NCBI GenBank assembly: GCA_036796975.1
Contig: DAIRBY010000044.1
Location: forward strand, 1 to 21,822
Reading direction: 5' to 3'
Length of the DNA: 21,822 nucleotides
DNA from: UBA8190 sp003453695
Lineage (GTDB): Bacteria > Actinomycetota > Acidimicrobiia > Acidimicrobiales > UBA8190
Part shown: piece by piece, positions 1 through 6,262 of the stretch
Numbering within the stretch: the first letter of the stretch is position 1
How the letters are laid out: the number at the start of each line of letters is the position of its first letter
The notes under the pieces: generated by a model
What the model was told of the DNA's origin: nothing
Database searches by the model: none
Seen by the model: the letters and a program-made list of their open reading frames with translations, nothing else
Translations under genes and position numbers: made by a program

Positions 1-142
1 CCGTGCGGCCCCCACCCGCCCCGTACACAGGGCCCCACCCGCCCGTACACACGGCCCCACCCGCCCGTACAGGCCAGGGCCCCCCCCGCCCGTACACAGG
101 GCCCCACCCGCCCGTACAGGCCGGGCCCCCACCCGCCCGTGC
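1..142. repeat. Imperfect ~22-25 bp GC-rich tandem repeat (VNTR)
   Basis: About six head-to-tail copies of a 22-25 base unit built around CCGTACACAGGGCCCCACC. Copies differ by small substitutions and by the insertion AGGCC. The array touches the window edge, so its full length is unknown. A reading frame stays open across it only because the repeat lacks stops; its Pro-rich translation resembles no protein. Together with 143-226, in which I see nothing, it fills the stretch before the riboswitch. Confidence 0.85.
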
Positions 143-226
143 ACGCACCGCTGCAGGCAACGCTGGCGGGCACGGCCGAAGGCGGGCTTTTCCCACTGTC
201 CCCGTCGTCCACTACCATGGACCAAA

Positions 227-318
227 TCATCCAGAGCGGCTGAGGGACGGGCCCGATGACGCCGCGGCAACCAGCCCCGCCCACCGAGGCGAGCCAGGTG
301 CCAATGCCCGATCGATGA
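227..318 (+). promoter_or_regulatory. SAM riboswitch (SAM-I clan, S-box-like) upstream of the threonine-synthase-like gene
   Basis: The conserved S-box core is present in order: AGAG, GAGGGA (242-247), GGGCCCGATGA (249-259), GGCAACCAG (266-274) and GGTGCCAAT (297-305). P1 can form between TCATC (227-231) and GATGA (314-318). P2 can form from the CGGC/GCCG arms around the GAGGGA loop, and P3 from CCCCGCC with GGCGAGC. After GGTGCCAATGCCC the sequence runs almost directly into the P1 3' strand, so the SAM-I P4 hairpin appears reduced or absent, as in described SAM-I/IV-like variants. The P1 3' strand overlaps the Shine-Dalgarno GAGGAGG (317-323) that ends four bases before the GTG start. SAM binding would therefore probably block translation directly. 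Motifs are seen; the structure and mechanism are inferred. Confidence 0.88.
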
Positions 319-327
319 GGAGGCGTT

Positions 328-1584
328 GTGGACTACGTCACCGGGTTGCGCTGTCGGGAGTGCGCGCGTCCCTACCCCGCCGAGGCGCTGCACGTCTGTG
401 ACTACTGCTTCGGGCCCCTCGAGGTCGTCTACGACTACGAGCGGCTCCGGGCCGAGCTGACCCGGGAGCAGATCACCGCCGGGCCCCACACCATCTGGCG
501 CTACCGCCCCTTGCTGCCCGTGTCGGACCCCGCCCCCATCGACCTCGGCGCCGGGTTCACCCCACTGGTGCGGGCCGACCGTCTGGCCGCCGAGCTCGGC
601 CTGGGCGAGCTGTGGATCAAGAACGACACCGCCAATCCGAGCGGGTCGTTCAAGGACCGGGTGGTGTCGGTGGCCCTCACCAAGGCCCGCCAGCTCGGTT
701 TCAAGGTCGCCGCCTGCGCCTCCACCGGGAACCTGGCCAACTCCGTGGCCGCCCACGCGGCGCGCGCCGGCATGGTGTCGGTCGTCTTCATCCCCAAGGA
801 TCTCGAGCTGGCCAAGGTGGTGACGACCGCCGTCTACGGAGGCCATCTCATCGCCGTCGACGGCACCTACGACGACGTGAACCGGCTGTGTGCCGAGCTG
901 GCCAGTGACCACCCCGACTGGGCCTTCGTCAACGTGAACGTGCGCACCTACTACGCCGAGGGTTCGAAGACGCTCGCCTACGAGGTCGCCGAGCAGCTGG
1001 GCTGGCAGGCCCCCGACCACGTGGTCGTCCCTGTCGCCTCGGGCAGCCAGCTGGTCAAGGTGGCGAAGGGGTTCGGCGAGCTGCACGAGGTGGGCCTGCT
1101 GGACGAGGAGCCCCACGTTCGGGTGTCGGGAGCCCAGGCCGCCGGCTGCGCTCCGGTGGCGCAGGCGTTCGTGGACGGCGCCGACGCCATCCGCCCCGTG
1201 CGCCCGAGCACCATCGCCAAGTCGCTCGCCATCGGCAACCCCGCCGACGGCTGGTACGCGCTCGACACCGTGCGCCGCAGCGGCGGTGCGCTGGCGGCGG
1301 TGAGCGACGAGGAGATCCTTGACGGCATCCGACTCCTCGCCCGTACCGAGGGCATCTTCGCCGAGACGGCCGGCGGGGTGACCATCGCCACCCTGGCCCG
1401 CCTGGCCGCCCAGGGCGTGGTCCGTCGCGACGAGCGGGTGGTCGCCTACGTGACCGGCCACGGGCTCAAGACCGTCGAAGCGCTCACGGGCTCGGTGGGC
1501 CCCACCGCTACCATCGCCCCCACCCTGGAGGCGTTCACCGAGGCCGTGGACCTCGGTGCCGGGGGCGACTGGAGCAACACGTGA
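328..1584 (+). CDS. thrC: Threonine synthase-like PLP enzyme (fold type II), candidate O-phosphohomoserine-dependent homocysteine synthase
   Basis: The 418-aa protein belongs to the threonine synthase family, whose members convert O-phosphohomoserine to threonine using PLP. The N-terminus has a zinc-ribbon-like CRECA...CDYC pattern (Cys9, 12, 24, 27). The PLP lysine is Lys109 in NPSGSFKDR, followed by the STGNLANS asparagine loop, a Ser/Gly-rich ASGSQ segment where PLP phosphate would sit, and a C-terminal TGHGLKT motif. The GTG start is fixed by GAGGAGG at 317-323. Its TGA overlaps a GTG (GTGA, 1581-1584), so it was probably once directly coupled to the downstream CysO-like gene. Control by a SAM riboswitch is odd for threonine supply and suggests a role in the methionine branch, perhaps transferring sulfur from the thiocarboxylated neighbour. 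Family assignment is firm; the homocysteine synthase role is inference. Confidence 0.9.
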   Translation: MDYVTGLRCRECARPYPAEALHVCDYCFGPLEVVYDYERLRAELTREQITAGPHTIWRYRPLLPVSDPAPIDLGAGFTPLVRADRLAAELGLGELWIKNDTANPSGSFKDRVVSVALTKARQLGFKVAACASTGNLANSVAAHAARAGMVSVVFIPKDLELAKVVTTAVYGGHLIAVDGTYDDVNRLCAELASDHPDWAFVNVNVRTYYAEGSKTLAYEVAEQLGWQAPDHVVVPVASGSQLVKVAKGFGELHEVGLLDEEPHVRVSGAQAAGCAPVAQAFVDGADAIRPVRPSTIAKSLAIGNPADGWYALDTVRRSGGALAAVSDEEILDGIRLLARTEGIFAETAGGVTIATLARLAAQGVVRRDERVVAYVTGHGLKTVEALTGSVGPTATIAPTLEAFTEAVDLGAGGDWSNT

Positions 1585-1847
1585 GGAGCAACACGTGAGG
1601 AGCAACACGTGAGGAGCAGCGGGCGAGGAGCAACACGTGAGGAGCAACACGTGAGGAGCAGCGCGTGAGGAGCAGCGCGTGAGGAGCAGCGCGTGAGCGT
1701 CACCNNNNNNNNNNNNNNNNNNNNNNNNNNNNNNNNNNNNNNNNNNNNNNNNNNNNNNNNNNNNNNNNNNNNNNNNNNNNNNNNNNNNNNNNNNNNNNNN
1801 NNNNCGTGAGGAGCAGCGCGTGAGGAGCAGCGCGTGAGGAGCAGCGC
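1581..1847 (+). repeat. 14-bp tandem array carrying Shine-Dalgarno plus overlapping stop/start (GTGA) in every unit
   Basis: Eight units (GTGAGGAGCARCRC type) run from 1581 to 1692 and three more from 1806 to 1847, around a 100-N gap. Each unit has GAGGAG six bases before the next unit's GTG. Reading from any GTG gives a five-codon peptide (VRSNT or VRSSA) whose TGA overlaps the next GTG by four bases. The half unit GGAGCAACAC (1571-1580) lies inside the last codons of the upstream gene, so the array looks like expansion of an original stop/start junction. Copies carry AAC or AGC variants. The ladder ends at the GTG of the CysO-like gene. Confidence 0.9.
1705..1804. other. Assembly gap of 100 N
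   Basis: Exactly 100 N, a typical scaffolder placeholder. The left flank already reads through the repeat into GTGAGCGTCACC (1693-1704), the first four codons of the CysO-like gene. The right flank starts again within the repeat and reaches the same 12 bases at 1848-1859. The two contig ends therefore probably overlap, and the gap may be artificial. Confidence 0.95.
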
Positions 1848-2123
1848 GTGAGCGTCACCGTCCGCATCCCGACTCAGCTGCGCACCCTGACGGGGGGCAC
1901 CGGTGAGCTGTCGCTCGACGGCGCCACGGTGGGCGAGGTGCTGAAGGCCCTCGACGCCGCCCACCCCGGGATGGCCGACCGCCTCTTCGACGAGTCGGGC
2001 GGCCTGCGCCGTTTCGTGAACGTCTTCGTCGAGGACGAGGACGTGCGCTTCCTCGACGGCCTCGAGACGGCGGTGTCGGCCGGTCAGACCGTCTCGATCG
2101 TGCCGGCGGTGGCCGGGGGCTGA
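1848..2123 (+). CDS. CysO/MoaD/ThiS-family sulfur carrier protein (ubiquitin-like)
   Basis: This 91-aa beta-grasp protein ends in AVAGG. The C-terminal diglycine is adenylated and converted to a thiocarboxylate in ThiS, MoaD and CysO. The C-terminal half (RRFVNVFVEDEDVRF and SIVPAVAGG) closely resembles, as I recall it, M. tuberculosis CysO, which donates sulfide to CysM, an O-phosphoserine-dependent PLP enzyme. Here the upstream partner is instead a ThrC-like enzyme, which acts on O-phosphohomoserine. GTG is the start, with GAGGAG six bases before it supplied by the last repeat unit. Its last 40 bases overlap the 3' end of the minus-strand cyclase. No Mec-type JAMM protease or activating E1-like enzyme lies in the window, so loading and cleavage would need genes elsewhere. 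Confidence 0.9.
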   Translation: MSVTVRIPTQLRTLTGGTGELSLDGATVGEVLKALDAAHPGMADRLFDESGGLRRFVNVFVEDEDVRFLDGLETAVSAGQTVSIVPAVAGG

Positions 2124-3667
2124 AGGCCGGCGCCGTCGCCCGGTGCGGGGACGGGGGCGACGGGGGCCATCAGCACCGTGGGCGAGAGCCGGCCCCGCAG
2201 CACCACCTCTCCTTGCTGCTCCCAGCACGCCGCCTCCTCGGGCGCCGCCGCCACCGCCTCCCCGCTCGCCAGCAGGCGGCCCGGGATGGTCTTGGCGAGA
2301 TCGCTCAGGCGGGCGGCCTCGTTCACCGGGTCGCCGATGACCGTGTACTCGTAGCGGTCGACGGCGCCCACGTTGCCGGCCACCACCGTGCCGGTGGCGA
2401 CCCCGATGCCGGCGTCGAGACCGGTCTCGGTGCGCCGGGCCCTCTCGAGCATGAGCGCCAGGCCCCGGCCCGCCCGCAACGCCGCCCCCGCGTGGCCGGT
2501 CAACTCCTCGGGTGCACCGAAGACGCACAGGGCGCCGTCGCCCTCGAACTTGTTGACCCATCCTCCCTCGGTCGTGACGGCCTCGACGACGCAGCCGAAG
2601 AGCCGGTTGAGCACCGTCACCACCTCGTCGGGAGGGCGGGAAGCGGCCATGGCGGTGGACCCGGCCAGGTCCACGAACAGCACCGTCACCGCTCGCCGCC
2701 GGCCCCCGAGGACGGCCTCCTCGGACAGGGCCTGGCGAGCCACCTCGGCCCCCACGTGCCGTCCGAACAGTTCCTGGAGCCGCTGCCGCTCCCGCAGGCC
2801 GGCCACCATCCGGTTCACGTCCGATTGCAACAGGCCGATCTCGCCGGGGTCGTTCACCTCCACACGGGCCGACAGGTCGCCGGTGCGCACCGCCGACAGC
2901 GCCCGGCGCACCCCGGCCAGCGGCTCGCTCACCGACTCCGCCGTGGTGGCCGTGATGAGGTAGCCGGCCACGAGGCCGATGGCGGCCAGCGAGGCGACCG
3001 ACACGGCCAGGCTGACCAGGCCGTGGCCGGTGTGCTCGAAGGGCGTGGTGCCCACGGCCACGAGCGGCACGGCGGAGCCGACGAACCAGGTGAGCAACAG
3101 GCGGCGCCGGATGGCCCCGCTCCGCCCCTCGCTGGGCTCGCCGCCCAGGGCCAGCACCACCACCGGCCGCCACTGGCGCTCGGCCAGGAGGTAGGTGAGG
3201 GTGGCGGTCACGAGGCCGCCGAGAAGGACGCCCACCACGACGTGGACCACGTTGCCGGCCGAGTAGCCGTTGATGACGTTGACGACCCCGTAGAACATTG
3301 CCGCCCCCGCCCAGGCGGCGGCGGTGAACCCGGTGAGAAGGCGGGGAGCGGCCAGCGCCGCGTAGCGCTCGTCGGGCGTCGGGGCCCGCTCCTCCCACGC
3401 CCACGGAGCCGAGAAGACCCTGCGCATGATCCTGTTGCCGATGAGGACGGTGAGGGCGACGTAGAAGACGAGCATCACCACCGACCCCCACAGGCCGCTC
3501 CGGGGGCCCTGGTGGATGTAGGCGCCGGGGGCCAGGAACTCCAGGTACACGTAGGTCACGAGGGCCCCCACAAGGTTGGCCCCGATGCCCCAGACCGCCA
3601 CCGACGGACCCACGCGGCGCAGCTCCGCCTGGCCGCCCCCAGGGCAGTCGCCGCCCGGCACCTGCAC
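2084..3667 (-). CDS. Membrane-bound class III adenylate cyclase with HAMP domain
   Basis: The 527-aa protein has about six hydrophobic helices (roughly residues 23-46, 58-77, 110-136, 140-162, 190-207 and 218-240), a HAMP linker (about 236-290) and a C-terminal class III cyclase domain (about 325-505). This is the layout of the mycobacterial Rv1318c/Rv3645 group. Metal-binding Asp333 (FVDLAGST) and Asp377 (KFEGDG) are present. So are the purine-specifying pair Lys373/Asp446 and the transition-state residues Asn449/Arg453 (DPVNEAAR), so it should be active on ATP. The GTG start at 3667 is favoured because a TAGCCT -10 box lies six bases upstream, suggesting a leaderless mRNA. It is divergent from groEL and overlaps the CysO-like gene tail to tail by 40 bp. 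Confidence 0.9.
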   Translation of the reverse strand: MQVPGGDCPGGGQAELRRVGPSVAVWGIGANLVGALVTYVYLEFLAPGAYIHQGPRSGLWGSVVMLVFYVALTVLIGNRIMRRVFSAPWAWEERAPTPDERYAALAAPRLLTGFTAAAWAGAAMFYGVVNVINGYSAGNVVHVVVGVLLGGLVTATLTYLLAERQWRPVVVLALGGEPSEGRSGAIRRRLLLTWFVGSAVPLVAVGTTPFEHTGHGLVSLAVSVASLAAIGLVAGYLITATTAESVSEPLAGVRRALSAVRTGDLSARVEVNDPGEIGLLQSDVNRMVAGLRERQRLQELFGRHVGAEVARQALSEEAVLGGRRRAVTVLFVDLAGSTAMAASRPPDEVVTVLNRLFGCVVEAVTTEGGWVNKFEGDGALCVFGAPEELTGHAGAALRAGRGLALMLERARRTETGLDAGIGVATGTVVAGNVGAVDRYEYTVIGDPVNEAARLSDLAKTIPGRLLASGEAVAAAPEEAACWEQQGEVVLRGRLSPTVLMAPVAPVPAPGDGAGLQPPATAGTIETV

Positions 3668-3673
3668 CTCACC

Positions 3674-3679
3674 AGGCTA
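3674..3679 (-). promoter_or_regulatory. Candidate -10 box (TAGCCT) of the cyclase gene, leaderless
   Basis: TAGCCT on the minus strand is followed by six bases and then the GTG at 3667. The same hexamer and spacing occur before guaA. No clear -35 box was identified. Confidence 0.5.
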
Positions 3680-3735
3680 CGCCCGTTTCCCGCCCAGCCC
3701 GGCCTTGCGCCCCCCCGACGGCCCGTGGTTTGCTG

Positions 3736-3762
3736 TTAGCACTCGTCCCGATAGAGTGCTAA
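3736..3762 (+). promoter_or_regulatory. CIRCE operator (HrcA binding site)
   Basis: A perfect inverted repeat TTAGCACTC-N9-GAGTGCTAA, the consensus CIRCE element bound by the heat-shock repressor HrcA. A possible promoter lies over it: TTTGCT (3729-3734), a 17-base spacer and TAGAGT (3752-3757), so HrcA would block RNA polymerase directly. It lies 59 bases before the groEL ATG and 68 bases from the divergent cyclase start, so it could also affect that gene. Confidence 0.97.
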
Positions 3763-3821
3763 CGGGCGCCGGGGCCGGCGGCCCAGGCACTCGACACGGA
3801 AAGTCCACGGAGGAACCACCC

Positions 3822-5447
3822 ATGGCCAAGTTGATCGCCTTCGACGAGGAGGCCCGCCGGGCCCTCGAGAACGGCATGAACAAGCTCGCCGACGCCGTAC
3901 GCGTCACCCTCGGGCCGAAGGGCCGCAACGTCGTGCTCGAGAAGAAGTGGGGCTCGCCCACCATCACCAACGACGGCGTCTCCATCGCCAAGGAGATCGA
4001 GCTGGAGGACCCCTGGGAGAAGGTCGGGGCCGAGCTGGTGAAGGAGGTCGCCAAGAAGACCGACGACGTGGCCGGCGACGGCACCACCACCGCCACCGTC
4101 CTGGCCTGGGCCATGGTGCACGAAGGCCTGCGCAACGTGGCGGCCGGCGCCAACCCCATGTCGCTGAAGCGGGGCATCGAGGCCGCCGTGGAGACCGCCG
4201 TCGACTCCTTGAAGAGCCTGGCCAAGGAGACCGACACCAAGTCGCAGATCTCCCAGGTGGCCGCCATCTCGGCCGCCGACACCGAGATCGGGGAGATGAT
4301 CGCCGAGGCCATCGACAAGGTGGGCAAGGACGGGGTCATCACCGTGGAGGAGTCCCAGACCTTCGGCATGGAGATGGACCTGGTCGAGGGCATGCGCTTC
4401 GACAAGGGCTACATCTCGCCCTACTTCATCACCGACCCCGAGCGCATGGAGGCGGTGCTCGAGGACCCCTACCTCCTGCTCGTGGGCAACAAGATCTCGG
4501 CCGTGCGCGACCTGCTGCCCGTGCTCGAGAAGGTCATGCAGACGGGCAAGCCGCTCGTGATCATCGCCGAGGACGTGGAGGGCGAGGCCCTGGCCACGCT
4601 GGTGGTCAACAAGATCCGCGGCACGTTCAAGAGCGTGGCGGTGAAGGCGCCCGGCTTCGGTGAGCGCCGCAAGGCCATGCTCCAGGACATGGCCATCTTG
4701 ACCGGCGGCCAGGTGGTCACCGAGGAGGTCGGCCTCAAGCTCGAGAACATCGGACTCGACCTGCTGGGCCGGGCCCGCAAGCTCGTCGTCACCAAGGACG
4801 AGACCACTCTCGTGGAAGGTGCCGGCGAGGACTCCGACATCAAGGGCCGCATCAACCAGATCAAGGCCGAGATCGAGAACACCGACTCCGACTACGACAG
4901 GGAGAAGCTGCAGGAGCGCCTGGCCAAGCTGTCCGGTGGTGTGGCCGTGATCAAGGTCGGTGCCGCCACCGAGGTGGAGCTCAAGGAGAAGAAGCACCGC
5001 ATCGAGGACGCCGTGTCCACCACCAAGGCGGCCATCGAGGAGGGCGTGGTCCCCGGCGGCGGCGTGGCCCTGCTTCGGGCCCAGACCAACATCCTCGACC
5101 GGGCCGAGAAGCTCGAGGGTGACGAGGCGACGGGTGCGCGCATGGTGGCCAAGGCCGTCGAGAGCCCGCTCAAGCAGATCGCCGAGAACGCCGGCCTGGA
5201 GGGCGGTGTGGTGGTCGAGCGGGTGCGGAACCTGAAGAAGCCGGCCGAGGGGCTCAACGCCGCCACCGGCGACTACGAGGACCTGTTCGACGCCGGCGTC
5301 ATCGACGCCGCCAAGGTGACCCGCTCGGCGCTGCAGAACGCGGCGTCCATCGCCGGGCTGTTCCTCACCACCGAGGCGGTCATCGTGGACAAGCCCGAGA
5401 AGGAGGCCGCCCCGGCCATGCCCGGCGGCGGGATGGACGACTTCTAA
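3822..5447 (+). CDS. groL: 60 kDa chaperonin GroEL (GroEL2-type, no groES partner)
   Basis: The 541-aa protein is a full-length GroEL. It starts MAKLIAFDEEARR, carries the ATP-binding GDGTTT loop at residues 85-90, and ends in a short glycine/methionine-containing tail, PGGGMDDF. The ATG is chosen because GGAGGA (3809-3814) lies seven bases before it; upstream in-frame codons run through the CIRCE element and are not translated protein. No groES is adjacent, which matches the stand-alone groEL2 copies of actinobacteria, where a separate groES-groEL1 operon usually exists. The acidic/Met tail rather than a His-rich one also fits GroEL2, the main folding chaperonin. Regulation is by HrcA at CIRCE, and transcription ends at the hairpin at 5475-5502. 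Confidence 0.98.
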   Translation: MAKLIAFDEEARRALENGMNKLADAVRVTLGPKGRNVVLEKKWGSPTITNDGVSIAKEIELEDPWEKVGAELVKEVAKKTDDVAGDGTTTATVLAWAMVHEGLRNVAAGANPMSLKRGIEAAVETAVDSLKSLAKETDTKSQISQVAAISAADTEIGEMIAEAIDKVGKDGVITVEESQTFGMEMDLVEGMRFDKGYISPYFITDPERMEAVLEDPYLLLVGNKISAVRDLLPVLEKVMQTGKPLVIIAEDVEGEALATLVVNKIRGTFKSVAVKAPGFGERRKAMLQDMAILTGGQVVTEEVGLKLENIGLDLLGRARKLVVTKDETTLVEGAGEDSDIKGRINQIKAEIENTDSDYDREKLQERLAKLSGGVAVIKVGAATEVELKEKKHRIEDAVSTTKAAIEEGVVPGGGVALLRAQTNILDRAEKLEGDEATGARMVAKAVESPLKQIAENAGLEGGVVVERVRNLKKPAEGLNAATGDYEDLFDAGVIDAAKVTRSALQNAASIAGLFLTTEAVIVDKPEKEAAPAMPGGGMDDF

Positions 5448-5474
5448 GTCCTTCCTCCAGCCACGACCACGTGG

Positions 5475-5502
5475 AGAGGGGCGCCCTTCGGGGCGCCCCT
5501 CT
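5475..5502 (+). terminator. Rho-independent-type terminator after groEL
   Basis: A perfect 12-bp stem (AGAGGGGCGCCC with GGGCGCCCCTCT) is closed by a TTCG tetraloop, 27 bases after the groEL stop. The following GCTCTTCCT has only a weak T-tract, as is common in actinobacteria. Confidence 0.88.
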
Positions 5503-5510
5503 GCTCTTCC

Positions 5511-5516
5511 TAGACT
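5511..5516 (+). promoter_or_regulatory. Candidate -10 box (TAGACT) for the hemQ operon, leaderless
   Basis: TAGACT is followed by seven bases and ATG at 5524, just downstream of the groEL terminator. Transcription would begin at or next to that ATG, which now opens only an eight-codon reading frame because of the repeat described below. Confidence 0.5.
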
Positions 5517-5523
5517 CCTGTCG

Positions 5524-5592
5524 ATGGCCGAAGCCCCCGCACCGCTGTGACCGGCGCCCCCGCACTGCTGTGACCGGCGCCCCCGCACCGCT
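5524..5592 (+). repeat. Three 23-bp tandem units, each beginning with a start codon, at the hemQ 5' end
   Basis: Units at 5524-5546 (starting ATG), 5547-5569 and 5570-5592 (both starting GTG) share the core GCCCCCGCAC-GCT. The first opens MAEAPAPL-stop, whose TGA overlaps the second GTG as GTGA. The second opens an eight-codon frame whose TGA overlaps the third GTG in the same way. The third runs into HemQ. Removing two units (46 bases) fuses ATG directly to HemQ as MAEAPAPLSPQ, which is probably the ancestral N-terminus. Confidence 0.85.
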
Positions 5593-6262
5593 CTCGCCTC
5601 AGGTCGGCTGGGGAGTGCTGCACCTCTTCCTGCGCGTCACGCCCGACACCGACGCCCAGGCCGTCGTCTCCGCCGTCAAGGCCGCTCGCCAGGCCGGCGA
5701 CCAGGTGGTGACGGTGGCCATGCTCGGGCACAAGGCCGACCTGGCCGTCATGGCCCTCGGCCCCGACGTGACCAGGCTGCGCCGGCTCCAGACCGACCTG
5801 CGCCGGGCCGGGCTCGAGGCGGCCGGCTCCTACGTCTCTGTCACCGAGGTGTCCGAGTACGCCCAGGGCATCCCCGAGGAGATGCGCCAGGCCCGGCTGT
5901 ACCCCCAGCTCCCGCCCGAGGGAAAGCGGGCCTTCTGCTTCTATCCCATGTCCAAGCGCCGCGGCCCCGAGCGCAACTGGTACGCGCTGGGGTACGACGA
6001 ACGCAAGGAGCTCATGCTCGGGCACGGGGCCGTGGGGCGCACCTTCCGGGGCCGGGTGCTCCAGCTCATCACCGGCTCCACCGGCCTGGACGACTTCGAG
6101 TGGGGAGTGACGCTGTTCGCCGAGCATCCCGACGACCTGAAGGAGTGCGTGTACCAGATGCGCTTCGATCCCGCCTCGGCCCACTACGCCGAGTTCGGCC
6201 CCTTCTGGACGGGCACGGTCGACGACCTCGACGTCGTGCTCGCCGGCGTCCTGGGCCAATGA
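5570..6262 (+). CDS. hemQ: Coproheme decarboxylase HemQ/ChdC (chlorite dismutase-like family)
   Basis: The 230-aa protein converts Fe-coproporphyrin III to heme b in the coproporphyrin-dependent pathway used by actinobacteria and firmicutes. Family signatures are visible: the catalytic tyrosine Tyr125 in YPMSKRR, the proximal heme ligand His152 in MLGHG, and the motifs RNWYAL and GLDDFEWGVTLF. The length is normal for the family. The first codon is GTG 5570 in the third 23-bp unit. Translation probably depends on restarting after two mini-ORFs, since I see no Shine-Dalgarno nearby. It is the first gene of an operon with larE, whose ATG overlaps the hemQ TGA by four bases. Function is secure; the exact start and expression level are uncertain. 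Confidence 0.9.
   Translation: MTGAPAPLSPQVGWGVLHLFLRVTPDTDAQAVVSAVKAARQAGDQVVTVAMLGHKADLAVMALGPDVTRLRRLQTDLRRAGLEAAGSYVSVTEVSEYAQGIPEEMRQARLYPQLPPEGKRAFCFYPMSKRRGPERNWYALGYDERKELMLGHGAVGRTFRGRVLQLITGSTGLDDFEWGVTLFAEHPDDLKECVYQMRFDPASAHYAEFGPFWTGTVDDLDVVLAGVLGQ

Noticed and set aside
3..401. Open frame across the 5' repeat into the ThrC-like gene
   Set aside because: Its Pro-rich product is translated repeat, it crosses the riboswitch in an unrelated frame, and it overlaps a clear gene.
1581..1847. CRISPR-like array
   Set aside because: Units are contiguous 14-mers without spacers and no cas genes are present. The RecB/Cas4-like nuclease at 9848 is not near any array.
1446..3491. Very long minus-strand frame antisense to the ThrC-like and cyclase genes
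   Set aside because: It is an Arg/Gly-rich shadow in GC-rich DNA, crosses the N-gap and lacks family motifs; the other minus-strand frame encodes the complete cyclase.
2213..3739. Long plus-strand frame opposite the cyclase
   Set aside because: Composition is His/Gly/Ala/Pro-rich without domains; the cyclase motifs on the opposite strand are decisive.
3576..3821. N-terminal extension of GroEL
   Set aside because: It would translate the CIRCE element and promoter; the Shine-Dalgarno and family start place the ATG at 3822.
5471..5569. Upstream in-frame GTG as the hemQ start
   Set aside because: It lies in the groEL terminator stem and upstream of the putative promoter; the residues are not conserved-looking.
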